A DNA stretch of 64,000 nt from Haladaptatus sp. DYF46 (GTDB lineage: Archaea; Halobacteriota; Halobacteria; Halobacteriales; Haladaptataceae). The DNA is taken from the NCBI RefSeq assembly GCF_021083305.1, contig NZ_JAJFAY010000002.1:124001-188000 (forward strand). The letters run 5' to 3'. The translations under genes were made by a program, and so were the position numbers. The notes beneath the pieces were generated by a model. That model ran no database searches. It was given only the letters and a program-made list of their open reading frames with translations, and had not been told where the DNA came from. The number at the start of each line of letters is the position of its first letter. Within the stretch, counting starts at the first letter, position 1. Shown one piece after another: positions 18,488-27,546 of this stretch.

Positions 18488-19291
18488 ATGACACGAGTAG
18501 AGACCGACGACGGAACAGAACTGTTCATTCGAGACGTGGGGGCCGGTGATCCCATCGTCCTCGTCCATGGGTGGCCGGTGGACCACCGAATGTTCGAGTA
18601 CCAGTACGAAGGGTTGCTCGCTGCGGGCTACCGGTGTCTCGGGGTGGACCTACGCGGGTTCGGCAAATCGGATAAACCGTACGGCGATTACAGCTATGAC
18701 CGCTTCGCCGACGACCTGAAGAGCGTGTTCGAAGCGTTCGATACCGAGAACGCGACGCTCGCCGGGTTCTCGATGGGAGGCGGGGTGGCGACGCACTACA
18801 TGAGCCGCCACGACGAAGCTCACGTCGATAAGCTTGCCCTGATCAGCGCGGCGAGTCCGTGCCTCACGGAGAAATCCGACTTTCCGGAGGGGCTGTCCGA
18901 CGACGACCTAAAGCCGTTTATCGAGGGAGTGCGGAACGATCGAGCGGCGATAAACGCCGAGTTCGGGGAGTTGTTGTTTCATACCCGTCCGAGCGACGGG
19001 ATATTGAACTGGCTCTGGGGGCTCGGAATGGAGGCGTCGGGCTACGCGACGGCCAAATCGGGCGAATCGCTCCGAGACGAGGACCTCAGGGACGAACTGG
19101 TCGACATCACGGTGCCGACGAAGGTCTGTCACGGTGTCGAGGACGAAGTCTGTCCGTTCGAAATCACGGGCAAAGTGCTCGACGAAGGCATCGAGAACAC
19201 GGACCTCGTTCGATTCGACGAATGCGGTCATGGGACGTTCTACGAGGAGAAGGAGAATCTCACCGACGAGATACTCGATATCGCCGGGTAG
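18488..19291 (+). CDS. Alpha/beta hydrolase (arylesterase/haloperoxidase-like)
   Basis: 267 aa alpha/beta-hydrolase fold. The oxyanion segment is VLVHGWP (residues 25-31), the nucleophile elbow GFSMGGG (Ser95), an acid in EDEVCPFE and the catalytic histidine in DECGHGTFYEE. It resembles bacterial non-haem chloroperoxidase/esterase enzymes. A short AT-rich promoter (TTAATAGCG) lies about 30 bp upstream. Substrate unknown. Confidence 0.92.
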   Translation: MTRVETDDGTELFIRDVGAGDPIVLVHGWPVDHRMFEYQYEGLLAAGYRCLGVDLRGFGKSDKPYGDYSYDRFADDLKSVFEAFDTENATLAGFSMGGGVATHYMSRHDEAHVDKLALISAASPCLTEKSDFPEGLSDDDLKPFIEGVRNDRAAINAEFGELLFHTRPSDGILNWLWGLGMEASGYATAKSGESLRDEDLRDELVDITVPTKVCHGVEDEVCPFEITGKVLDEGIENTDLVRFDECGHGTFYEEKENLTDEILDIAG

Positions 19292-19401
19292 ACCGCACGA
19301 ATCACCCTGTTTTCACCCGCTTTACGGTTCCGAGATACGTTCCGGTACCTCCGTGACATGGGGTCGAAGCGTTGAAGGCCCCGTGAGGAACCACTCCTGC
19401 C

Positions 19402-20106
19402 ATGGACAAGGACGACCTCCGCGACCGAATCTGGACGCGGTTGGAGGAGGAGGGCATCGCTCGGTTTCCGTTCCCACCGCACGGCCGGATTCCGAACTTC
19501 GCGGGCGCTCGGGACGCGGCCGGCCGACTCGCGGAACTCCCCGAGTGGCGGGACGCGTCGGTGATAAAGGCGAACCCGGACGCTCCCCAGTTGCCGGTTC
19601 GGCGGCGGGCCTTGCGGGAGGGAACGGTCGTCTACATGGCCCAACCGCGGCTTCGTGACGAAAAGCCGTTCATGAAACTCGACCCGGCGGAGATCGAGGA
19701 CACGGACGCCGCCGCGACGGTGTCGAAGATGGACGGCTACGCCGAACCGGTCGCGCCGGACGAGGTGCCGCACGTCGATTTTATCGTCTCCGGCAGCGTC
19801 GCGGTGACGGAGGATGGGGCTCGAATCGGGAAGGGGGAGGGATACAGCGACCTCGAATTCGCCGTACTTCGGGCGTTGGGGGCGGTGGACGAGGGAACCA
19901 CGGTCGCCACGACGGTCCATGAAGCACAAGTAGTCGAGGAAGCACCGGCGGTCGAGGCCCACGACGTTCCGATGGACGTCGTGGTGACGCCGGAGCGGGT
20001 GGTTCGAACCGACTCCGATTTCGAGCGACCGGGGGGTATCGACTGGGACGCGCTCCCGTCGGAGAAAATCGAGGAGATACCGCTCCTCCAGCGGTTGCAA
20101 CCGTGA
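19402..20106 (+). CDS. 5-formyltetrahydrofolate cyclo-ligase family protein
   Basis: 234 aa. Begins MDKDDLRDRIWTRLEEEG and carries the family pattern ASVIKANPDAPQLPVRRRAL and GVTV-like GKGEGYSDLEFAVL (phosphate-binding glycine loop). Homologues convert 5-formyl-THF to methenyl-THF using ATP, or are related methenyltetrahydrofolate synthetase-domain proteins. The usual N-terminal basic triad is reduced, so exact activity is uncertain. Starts 110 bp after the hydrolase gene. Confidence 0.85.
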   Translation: MDKDDLRDRIWTRLEEEGIARFPFPPHGRIPNFAGARDAAGRLAELPEWRDASVIKANPDAPQLPVRRRALREGTVVYMAQPRLRDEKPFMKLDPAEIEDTDAAATVSKMDGYAEPVAPDEVPHVDFIVSGSVAVTEDGARIGKGEGYSDLEFAVLRALGAVDEGTTVATTVHEAQVVEEAPAVEAHDVPMDVVVTPERVVRTDSDFERPGGIDWDALPSEKIEEIPLLQRLQP

Positions 20107-20221
20107 CCGAAGGGACGGAGCGAGTATTTCGACACCGGTTGTCGCCACAACCGAAACGCAACGGGCGATTGTCGAGAAGTGGCGGGTAAATAACGAACCG
20201 TGAGCGAAGCGAGGTTCGTCC

Positions 20222-21280
20222 ATGCGCGTCGAACCGCCGACACGGACCGTCGTTTCGCTCATCGCCGTACTGGTCGTCGGGTTCCTCGTCGTTTCGACGG
20301 CCGTCGAAGCGCTCGCTGTGACCCCCGATTCGGCCATCGGAATCGCGGCGGGGCAACAGGGGGCGGATGCGACCGAAATCGATTCGTGTCGAACGATTTC
20401 GTCGTCCGGTCGCTACGTCCTCACCGCGAACGTTCGAAACGCGACGGTCGATACCTGCCTCCGCGTGACCGCGAGCGACGTGACCGTCGACGGGCAGGGC
20501 CACCGCGTCGACGGCGTCGGCGATTTCGGCACCACGGGCGTCCGCGTCGACGGCGGGTCGAACGTGACGGTTCGGAACGTGGAAGCGACCGACTGGGACG
20601 ACGGAGTCCGATTCGTCGGCACCCGTCGCTCCCTCGTGGCGAACACGACGACGGCGCGAAATCGCGTCGGCCTGTCGCTGGTGTCGTTCCGCGATAGCAG
20701 GGCCGTGAACAACGTGGCCCGTTCGAACGCCGTGGCCGGCGTCTTCCTCGTCGGGAGCAGTTCGAACGTCACGCTCCGGAACACGAGGGCGAACGAGAAC
20801 GCCTTGGTCGGCGTGCAACTCGTGGAGGCGACCGAAGCCACCGTCACCGGAACGGTCGCCCGCGGCAACGAGTACGGCGTCGCCCTGTTGGGCGCGAACG
20901 GAAACGTCGTTCGCGACAGCACGGCGACCGGAAACCACATCGCCGGGATTTGGCTCTCGGCGGCCAGCGACAACCGAATCCGCGACAATCGCGTCACGAA
21001 CCGGTTTTACGGGGTGTATCTCGCGGACGGTGCGGAGAACAACACCGTCGAAGCGAACGACGCCGTTGGAAACTCCGTCGGCGTTCGACTGCGGGCGAGC
21101 GACCGCAACGCGATTCTTCGCAATCGGGTCGTGGACAGCAGCGACACCGGAATCCTCCTCATTTCGAGCGACGGAAACCGAATCGCCGGAAACAGAGGGG
21201 ACGGAAATCGACGAGGAATCGTCGTTTCGAAGTCCTCGTCGGGGAACGTCCGCTCGAACAACTCCGTCGGCGAAGCGTGA
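20222..21280 (+). CDS. Secreted right-handed beta-helix (NosD-like) protein
   Basis: 352 aa. Residues ~10-35 form a signal-peptide-like helix (VVSLIAVLVVGFLVVSTAVEAL). Most of the rest is a run of ~22-residue parallel beta-helix repeats with the N-x-V-x-x-N/D-x-x-x-x-N-x-x-G-I/V pattern (for example GVFLVGSSSNVTLRNT, GIWLSAASDNRIRDNRV). NosD-type proteins act outside the cell, in copper insertion or polysaccharide binding. No nos genes are nearby, so a copper role is not supported; a surface glycan role is possible. Confidence 0.85.
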   Translation: MRVEPPTRTVVSLIAVLVVGFLVVSTAVEALAVTPDSAIGIAAGQQGADATEIDSCRTISSSGRYVLTANVRNATVDTCLRVTASDVTVDGQGHRVDGVGDFGTTGVRVDGGSNVTVRNVEATDWDDGVRFVGTRRSLVANTTTARNRVGLSLVSFRDSRAVNNVARSNAVAGVFLVGSSSNVTLRNTRANENALVGVQLVEATEATVTGTVARGNEYGVALLGANGNVVRDSTATGNHIAGIWLSAASDNRIRDNRVTNRFYGVYLADGAENNTVEANDAVGNSVGVRLRASDRNAILRNRVVDSSDTGILLISSDGNRIAGNRGDGNRRGIVVSKSSSGNVRSNNSVGEA

Positions 21281-21332
21281 GACGGTGAGCGGGAGAGACG
21301 TGGTGGCGAAACGGACGAACCGCGTGCTCGTG

Positions 21333-22328
21333 TTACTCCTCGTACTCGCGGGCGAAGACGGTGACGAGCGACCGGAAGATACCGAGGACGATCGGTCCGA
21401 AGAACAGTCCCATGAAGCCGAACACGTAGACGCCGCCGAAGATGCCGACGACGAGGATGCCGGGGTTCAGTTTCGCCTCGTGTCCGCTCACTAACGGCCG
21501 GAGGTAGTTGTCCGAGAGGCTGATGACGAGGGTGCCGTAGACGAAGAGGAACCCCGCCGCGATCGGCCGGTTGACGAGGAACAAGAAGAGCGAGGCGGGA
21601 AGCCAAACGATCGACGCGCCGATGAGCGGAAGCAAGGAGAGCACCGTCGTCACGACGGTCCAGAACACCACGCCCGGAACTCCCGCGATTGCAAAACCGA
21701 TGCCGGTCAGAATCCCCTGTACGATCGCGACGAGGAGGTTGCCGACCAACACGCCCCACATCACGCGGTCCATCTCGGAGTACAGTTCGTCCTGTACGTC
21801 GTCGGGAAGCGGCGTGCAGCGACGAATCCACGCGACGAACTCGTCGCCGTCCGTGAGGAGATAGTAGACCACGAACACCATCACGGTGAGACCGATGAGC
21901 GCGTTCGAGACGCCACCGAAGATACTGAGCGCGTTTTCGAACAACCGCGAGGAAATTCCCGCGGGAAGCAGTTCCTGTAACGTGCGTCCGTGGATGGTGA
22001 CGCCGGTGTACCGTTCGACGAGAGCGATGAGTTCGGCGAACTGCGGGTCGCCTCGGACGATGGCCCTGACGAGCGTGACGGCCTGCTGGGCCGCGATGGC
22101 CGCGATGGCGACGACGGGGACGATGACGACGAGCGTGGTGATTCCGATGAGCGAGAACGCGGAGACGCGGGAGCTAACCCGCGATTCGAACCTGATTTGA
22201 ATCGGATGGAGGATGTAGCCGAGGAGAATCGCCGCCAGCACGTACTGGAGAAACGGTTTGACGAGCAGGACGGAGAGGAGGCCGAAAACGACGATGAGGA
22301 ACAGTAGAAATCCGCGTTGCCGATTCAT
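21333..22328 (-). CDS. AI-2E family transporter (PerM/YdiK-like permease)
   Basis: 331 aa polytopic membrane protein, about eight TM helices in the AI-2E exporter pattern: two helices at the N-terminus (GFLLFLIVVFGLLSVLLV), an extracytoplasmic domain, then the conserved block ending VFWTVVTTVLSLLPLIGASIVWLPA. Members export small molecules or act as Na+/H+ antiporters in halophiles; the substrate here is unknown. Convergent with the NosD-like gene, 52 bp apart. Confidence 0.9.
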   Translation of the reverse strand: MNRQRGFLLFLIVVFGLLSVLLVKPFLQYVLAAILLGYILHPIQIRFESRVSSRVSAFSLIGITTLVVIVPVVAIAAIAAQQAVTLVRAIVRGDPQFAELIALVERYTGVTIHGRTLQELLPAGISSRLFENALSIFGGVSNALIGLTVMVFVVYYLLTDGDEFVAWIRRCTPLPDDVQDELYSEMDRVMWGVLVGNLLVAIVQGILTGIGFAIAGVPGVVFWTVVTTVLSLLPLIGASIVWLPASLFLFLVNRPIAAGFLFVYGTLVISLSDNYLRPLVSGHEAKLNPGILVVGIFGGVYVFGFMGLFFGPIVLGIFRSLVTVFAREYEE

Positions 22329-22383
22329 GCCGGAAAAAACGGCGGGGGGTGGTATAAATCAATCCGATGACATCGGGAAGCGG

Positions 22384-25125
22384 TCACTCGTCGAACTCCA
22401 TCTCGATCTCACCGTCGAGCGCGTCCAACCCCCGAATCAGCGGTTCGACGTCGGTCCCTTTCGCCCGACGGGTCTCCTTCAGCGTTCGGGCGATTTTCCC
22501 GAGCGTTTCGGCGTCGACATCGAGACCCAGCACGTCGATGACCACGTCGTCGATGACGGTTTGTCCCCGTTCGTCGCCCGCAGCGAGCGCCTCGAAGCCG
22601 TTCCGTACCGCGGTGGGTTGTTCCTCGGTCAGCGCCGTCGGGTCCACGACGCGGAGGGTTCTGAGATCGGAGCCGGAGAGGTTCACCGCGCCGCCGCCGG
22701 TGACTCTGCCGTGGCTCTCCACGACGATCTTCGAGAGGCTGGAGTTCAGCAGGCCGAGCAGGAGCGTCGAATCGACGCGCTTCGGCCGGACGAGGAGAAA
22801 CCGATTGCTCGCGACGACGTTGCCGTCGGTGCGGAGGAAACGCCGCCGCGTATCCATCGCCTGCGGGCAGACGATAGGTGCGGTCTTCGCGTCCAACGAT
22901 CCCATGTCGAACCACGGGTCGTTGTTCGCGAGCGACGCGTTCGATCGGGACGGTTGGGTCGCCGCCCAGCGAAGATAGGACGAAACGCCGTCGTAGCCGT
23001 CCCGTTCGAGCGACGACGCGACGAGGGTCGCACGGTCGGTTTCGGTCGTCCTCTCGTCCGTTTCCGTGGTGCCGGAGTTCGACACGACGCCCGCCACGTA
23101 GTCCGCCATGTCGAGCATCCACCGTCCCGCGTCGTCCGCCGTGTGTTCGTAGCCGTCGACTTCCCGGACGCTCTTGACTGCCGGGCGGAGAAACCGGGGT
23201 TCGATGGTTCGAGACCCGACCTCGTCCGCGTCGAGGATGAAAACCGGGTTCGCACCCGTCTTCTTCCCGCGGGTTATCGTTGCGAGATCGGACAGGGGAA
23301 CGGTCGCGTCGTGTTCGACGACCGCCGTGTAGAGCGTGGGCGCGGTGATGTACCGCTGGAGTTTCTCGCCGAGCGTGGCTTCCAGATGCGACTGGCGGAC
23401 CGCGACGGTCCGATGGCTCGACTCCCCGCGGATTTTCAGGTACGCGCCCTCCCGAATCCCCTCGGTTCGGTCGATGACGGCGAGTGCATCCTCCGGGTCC
23501 ATTCGCTCGTTGATGCGAACGAAGTTCGTCTCGGTGGTTCGTCGCGCCTCCGCGTCGTCGGTCCGCTCCAACAGCAACAACACCGTGTCGACGAGCGCGT
23601 CCTCGAACAGTCGGTTCCGAAACCCGACCACGGCTTCGACCTTGTAGTGGTCGTAAAGGAACTCCTGCAGCGAGGGACCGTAATCCGCGGTCATCCACTT
23701 CGTCGGGAGGACCCACGCCAACCGCGCTCCTTCGCGGAGAAACCCCGTGACATGGGTCAGGAAATAGCAGTAGAGGTCGCTCCGACCGTCGATCTCCTTC
23801 TCACCGTCGGCGTAGGCACCTCCCCCGTCACGGCCGAACCGTTCGAGATGGTCCCGAAAGTGTGCACGCTCGGCGGCGAGGACCTCCTGTCTGACGTACG
23901 GGGGGTTCGCGACCGTGGCGTCGAACGGCCCGATATCGTCCGGGCCGAGGTCGAAAAAGTCGCCGTGGTACACGACGCTCCCGTCGGACCGTTCGTACCC
24001 GTTCCGCGACGCGAGGTTCAGCGCCGTCAGGTGCAACGGGACCTCGTTGATGTCCACGGCCGTCAACCGCGACAGCAGTTCGCGGTGCGAACACGAACCC
24101 AACTCGTCCAACCGCTCGTAGGCGTGAACAGTGAGCGAACCGGTGCCGCTCGCCGGGTCGAGAACGCGGTCCGTCGGGGACCGAACGGCCCACCGAGAGA
24201 GCAGTCGGCCGATTTCGTCCGGCGTGTAGAACTGTCCGAGCGCCGTCCGCTCGTCGTCGGGGATGAGACGTTCGTACATCCGTCCGGCGATATCGCGTTC
24301 GACCGTCGAGAGCGATTCCCCTTCGAGGCTCGCCGCGAACGCACGCAAGCGCTCTTTCGCCCCCTCGTCGGTCGGAATCCTCTCGAACAGGCCCGAACGC
24401 TCCGGCGCGGCCGACATCTCCGCGAAAACGGACCCGACTTCCCCGTCGCCTGCTCCGTCGTCTTTCCGCCCACGGTCCGCGAAGACGAGGCGAGCCATCG
24501 CCAGATACGCGTATCGCCGAGCGACGGTTCGGAACGTCTCCTCGATTTCGGGCCGGGCGACCGGATAGTCGTTCTTCCGCGCCCACGACAGCAACGAACC
24601 GCGAAATTCGTCGTCGTCCGCGAACGCCTCGGCGATACGCGATTCGTACCGCGGAACGAGGCTGGCGTGAAAACTCCTGCAACGGCCGACCATGAACTCC
24701 TCGTCGTTCCCGGGCGCTTCGTCGTCGTCCCGTGGCACCACCGCGTCGGCGAGTACCCGTTCGCCGAACGTCGCGAGGGACAGGGTACGCAAGTCGTACC
24801 ACCGCCGGTCGAAGTCCGAAACGTCGGTTTCGGCGTCCGGTTGGGAACTGTAAAACAGGAAGGCGTCGGTTTCGCTGACCGTGACGAACGCGGACGCGCC
24901 GACGTTGCAGGCGCGTCGCCGGGTATCCCGTATCACCGTCGGCGAATGAGGATCGACGTCCGCCCGCACGATCTCGAAGATTATGCCGCCGCGGCGAGGG
25001 GATGGAACGAGGAGTTTCCCGCCGGGCGGTTCTTCGAGCGGGGTCTCGAACGGCGTGTCGTGAGCGGAGATGTACTCCGCCATCGCGGACCGAAGGCGGG
25101 CGCGAAACGCGGACTCCGACACCAT
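22384..25125 (-). CDS. Solitary N6-adenine DNA methyltransferase (type IIG/PglX-like)
   Basis: 913 aa. A central gamma-type adenine methyltransferase has the SAM motif DPASGTGSLT and the catalytic motif NPPYVRQEV. It is preceded by a ~300-residue N-terminal domain and followed by a ~450-residue C-terminal region containing an FIL-like target recognition domain, the layout of type IIG enzymes. No clear PD-(D/E)xK nuclease motif is seen at the N-terminus. There is no restriction, specificity or BREX gene beside it, so it may be an orphan or an inactive-nuclease methylase. The ATG at 25125 is chosen; an in-frame start at 25167 is possible. Confidence 0.9.
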   Translation of the reverse strand: MVSESAFRARLRSAMAEYISAHDTPFETPLEEPPGGKLLVPSPRRGGIIFEIVRADVDPHSPTVIRDTRRRACNVGASAFVTVSETDAFLFYSSQPDAETDVSDFDRRWYDLRTLSLATFGERVLADAVVPRDDDEAPGNDEEFMVGRCRSFHASLVPRYESRIAEAFADDDEFRGSLLSWARKNDYPVARPEIEETFRTVARRYAYLAMARLVFADRGRKDDGAGDGEVGSVFAEMSAAPERSGLFERIPTDEGAKERLRAFAASLEGESLSTVERDIAGRMYERLIPDDERTALGQFYTPDEIGRLLSRWAVRSPTDRVLDPASGTGSLTVHAYERLDELGSCSHRELLSRLTAVDINEVPLHLTALNLASRNGYERSDGSVVYHGDFFDLGPDDIGPFDATVANPPYVRQEVLAAERAHFRDHLERFGRDGGGAYADGEKEIDGRSDLYCYFLTHVTGFLREGARLAWVLPTKWMTADYGPSLQEFLYDHYKVEAVVGFRNRLFEDALVDTVLLLLERTDDAEARRTTETNFVRINERMDPEDALAVIDRTEGIREGAYLKIRGESSHRTVAVRQSHLEATLGEKLQRYITAPTLYTAVVEHDATVPLSDLATITRGKKTGANPVFILDADEVGSRTIEPRFLRPAVKSVREVDGYEHTADDAGRWMLDMADYVAGVVSNSGTTETDERTTETDRATLVASSLERDGYDGVSSYLRWAATQPSRSNASLANNDPWFDMGSLDAKTAPIVCPQAMDTRRRFLRTDGNVVASNRFLLVRPKRVDSTLLLGLLNSSLSKIVVESHGRVTGGGAVNLSGSDLRTLRVVDPTALTEEQPTAVRNGFEALAAGDERGQTVIDDVVIDVLGLDVDAETLGKIARTLKETRRAKGTDVEPLIRGLDALDGEIEMEFDE

Positions 25126-25191
25126 GTTTCGTTCATGCTCGTCGCGAAGTAAGAAGGTTCCGTACACGTGGAATCCCGTCGGATCGGTCGA

Positions 25192-26103
25192 TCACTTACT
25201 TCGGAGATTGCGCTCCGCATCGATTTGACGGGCACGTTGGAGAACGTGGTCATCGTCGAGTTGTTCGAGGAGCAAATTCGCGTCGAGTCGGGCCGCGAGT
25301 TTCCGATAGCCTTCGACTCGTCGCCGCTCCTTCTCTCCGGGCGTGATCTGCCACGCGCGATGTTCATCGACGAACTCCGAGCGAAGTTCGTCGATCTCTC
25401 GTTCGCTCAGATTCGTTTCTTCCGGAAGGGCGTCGTCGAACTGATCGTGGAGATTCTGCTCCCAGTCGTCGCCGCCGTACCCGCCTTCGACGACGACCCA
25501 GTCGTGGTACGCCGCCGCGAGTTCGTTGGGGAATCCCCGGTCCCGACGGTCGTCTTCGATGATTGTCAGTCCGACCGTGGCGCCGTGACCAGCGTTGGTG
25601 AGGGCCTGTGAACCCGCCTTCGCCAAGCTTCCGGCGACGTAGAGTCCGTCGACGTTCGTTCGGCCGTCGTCCCCGATGACTTTCTGATCGAGGATTTCGT
25701 ACGCTTCGCCGTTGTAGTGCTTGGTCGTGAACAGGTCGTCGTCGAGACCTTCGAGGTGTCCGGTGTCGTATTTCGAGGCGGCGAGCACTCGTTTCGTATG
25801 CAGCACGCGCCCCTCGTCGGTTCGTACCCTGAATCCGTCTTCGGTGCGCTCGACGGCTTCAGCGAGGTCACCGACCACCTCGCAACCACTCTGTTCGGCG
25901 TGGGCGTGGGCCAACTCGTAGAACGTCTCGATGTCGATTCCACCGGGGAATCCGAGATAGTTTTCGAGGTGGGCGATTCGCCGAAGCGACGAGCGACCTC
26001 GGTCGAGCACGAGCGTATCGAACCCGTATCGTGCGGTAAATACGCCCGCCGCTGCTCCCGTCGGTCCGCCGCCGACGATGATGAGGTCGAACTCAGTCCT
26101 CAC
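25192..26103 (-). CDS. FAD-dependent oxidoreductase, thioredoxin-reductase-like without an NADPH domain
   Basis: 303 aa. An FAD-binding Rossmann motif GGGPTGAAAG (residues 11-20) and the second FAD segment NVDGLYVAGSLAKAGSQALTNAGHG (~150-175) fit the thioredoxin-reductase fold. Only about 130 residues separate them, so the inserted NADPH domain and its CxxC are missing. About 120 extra C-terminal residues are helical and charged. It overlaps the substrate-binding gene by 4 bp (ATGA) behind iron-type operators, so a role in reducing or processing an imported Fe complex is likely but not proven. It could also use a non-NADPH donor. Confidence 0.85.
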   Translation of the reverse strand: MRTEFDLIIVGGGPTGAAAGVFTARYGFDTLVLDRGRSSLRRIAHLENYLGFPGGIDIETFYELAHAHAEQSGCEVVGDLAEAVERTEDGFRVRTDEGRVLHTKRVLAASKYDTGHLEGLDDDLFTTKHYNGEAYEILDQKVIGDDGRTNVDGLYVAGSLAKAGSQALTNAGHGATVGLTIIEDDRRDRGFPNELAAAYHDWVVVEGGYGGDDWEQNLHDQFDDALPEETNLSEREIDELRSEFVDEHRAWQITPGEKERRRVEGYRKLAARLDANLLLEQLDDDHVLQRARQIDAERNLRSK

Positions 26104-27332
26104 GCTCGGACGTCTCCGTTGATGATGTCCGCGACGCGCTGGCGGTCGAACAGCCGTTCATCCGCCGGGAGATCCGGGTAGCGCTCGGGGTCGAACGCCC
26201 CGAACTCGTCGGGGTAGAGTTGTTGTGCCGTCAGTTCCGTCTGGAACAGATTGACGATTGGCCCCTGTTCACCCCACGCACCCGGGAGGATTCGCTCCTC
26301 TTTGACGGCCGTCAACTGCTTGCCGACCGGATGGTTTCCCATTGGCTTGAGCCACTGTTCCGCAAAGGTTTCGTGGTCAAACGTTGCGCCGTGTTCGGAC
26401 GTGCCGCCGATGCCCCAGTGGACGATAATGACTTCCGGGTCGACTTCGAGAAGGTACTCGTAGTCCGCATCGCTGCCACTGGCATCCGTATTTTTGAACG
26501 CACTGACCGCGCCGAGGTCGCGGTACGTCTTCATTTCGTAGCCATCAGCGACGACGTCCATCGGATAGAACACACCCTCCTGTGGGTTCGAACCGCCGTT
26601 GATGAGCCCGATTGCTGTTCGGTCCCCTTCGGATGGGATTCGAGCCTTCACGTCCGCCATGACCTCCTCGTGGAGTTCGGCGAACGCTCGGTATCGCTCT
26701 TCGCGTTGGAACACCGCTGCCACCTTCTCGAACGCTTCATACAACGGGTACAGCGGGTAGTCGTACTCCCGTCTGAATTCACGCCTTCGTCGGCAGTTGT
26801 TCCCGCAAACCGGACCCACAGCGGTCGATATCTCCTCGATGTCCTCTTCGTCCCAGTTCTCGTCCCACTGTTGGATTCCTATCGGGTCGAGGAAGTGAAT
26901 GTCGGCGTCGAGTTCGTAGAAAATTTCCTTATCGTACCCGCCGTCTCGCCAGTAACTCACGTCGGAATCCCGGTTGAGCGAGACGTCGTACCCTTCGTAG
27001 AACATCTGTGGGGCCGGATAGGACCCGAGGGAGACGATCCCGTCTTCGACGCCGAGTGCGACGCCCATGTCCACCCACGCGCCACCCGCGGCGGCCCACG
27101 TCTTCGGGACCGATTCGAATTTGACCTCGCCTGCCGGTTCGATAGTGACGCTATAGCTGCCGTCCTCGGGTGTCGTCGTGGCCGGAGAATCGCCGGTCGT
27201 CTCAGTCGCCGCACTTTCCGACTGTGAGTCGTCCGTACATCCGGCGAGCAGTCCACCGCCGATAGCTACCCCGCCGTACTTCACGTAATCTCGCCGCGTC
27301 GGTCCACGATGACGGTTGTTTTCTCGTACCAT
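26100..27332 (-). CDS. Iron-siderophore-type ABC transporter substrate-binding lipoprotein
   Basis: 410 aa. Twin-arginine signal TRRDYVKYGG (residues 12-21) followed by a lipobox LLAGC (Cys32), so it is exported by Tat and lipid-anchored. After an acidic linker it has the periplasmic-binding fold of the FepB/BtuF/FhuD class (ferri-siderophore or cobalamin binding), with terminal LYPDEFGAFD and RVADIINGD. A CGNNC cysteine pair near residue 180 is unusual for the class. No permease or ATPase gene is adjacent; those may be elsewhere. The gene starts 3 bp after a DtxR-like operator. Confidence 0.88.
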   Translation of the reverse strand: MVRENNRHRGPTRRDYVKYGGVAIGGGLLAGCTDDSQSESAATETTGDSPATTTPEDGSYSVTIEPAGEVKFESVPKTWAAAGGAWVDMGVALGVEDGIVSLGSYPAPQMFYEGYDVSLNRDSDVSYWRDGGYDKEIFYELDADIHFLDPIGIQQWDENWDEEDIEEISTAVGPVCGNNCRRRREFRREYDYPLYPLYEAFEKVAAVFQREERYRAFAELHEEVMADVKARIPSEGDRTAIGLINGGSNPQEGVFYPMDVVADGYEMKTYRDLGAVSAFKNTDASGSDADYEYLLEVDPEVIIVHWGIGGTSEHGATFDHETFAEQWLKPMGNHPVGKQLTAVKEERILPGAWGEQGPIVNLFQTELTAQQLYPDEFGAFDPERYPDLPADERLFDRQRVADIINGDVRA

Positions 27333-27335
27333 GGG

Positions 27336-27353
27336 TTTTAGGCTCCCCTAAAA
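27336..27353. promoter_or_regulatory. DtxR/SirR-type iron operator, proximal
   Basis: The palindrome TTTTAGG-CTCC-CCTAAAA (7-bp perfect arms) lies 3 bp upstream of the ATG at 27332. It matches the TTAGG...CCTAA iron-box pattern of the DtxR family. A metal-loaded repressor here would block transcription start, as the transcript is probably leaderless. Confidence 0.7.
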
Positions 27354-27372
27354 CATCATAGCTCTTCCGAAA

Positions 27373-27389
27373 TTTTGGTCGGCCTAAAA
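27373..27389. promoter_or_regulatory. DtxR/SirR-type iron operator, distal and imperfect
   Basis: TTTTGGTCGGCCTAAAA has the same TTTT-GG...CC-TAAAA arms with one mismatch in the left arm (G for A). It sits 36-37 bp centre-to-centre from the proximal box, about the TATA/BRE region or just upstream of it. Confidence 0.5.
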
Positions 27390-27546
27390 ACGAGACTGGC
27401 AGAATTCACCGATTGCGACGGAGATGCATCGTATCGGGAAAACAGTCAACCGGTTCGACGCGTCGGGACTACGTCTTCGGGACTGCTCACAAGTATCGAA
27501 GCTCTGCCGACGTCAGTAGACGACAAAAAGTGTTGAGGTACGTGTG

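Noticed and set aside
22258..25152. 964-codon open frame antisense to the methyltransferase
   Set aside because: The opposite strand encodes a clear methyltransferase with SAM and NPPY motifs. High GC at third positions leaves the antisense open by chance.
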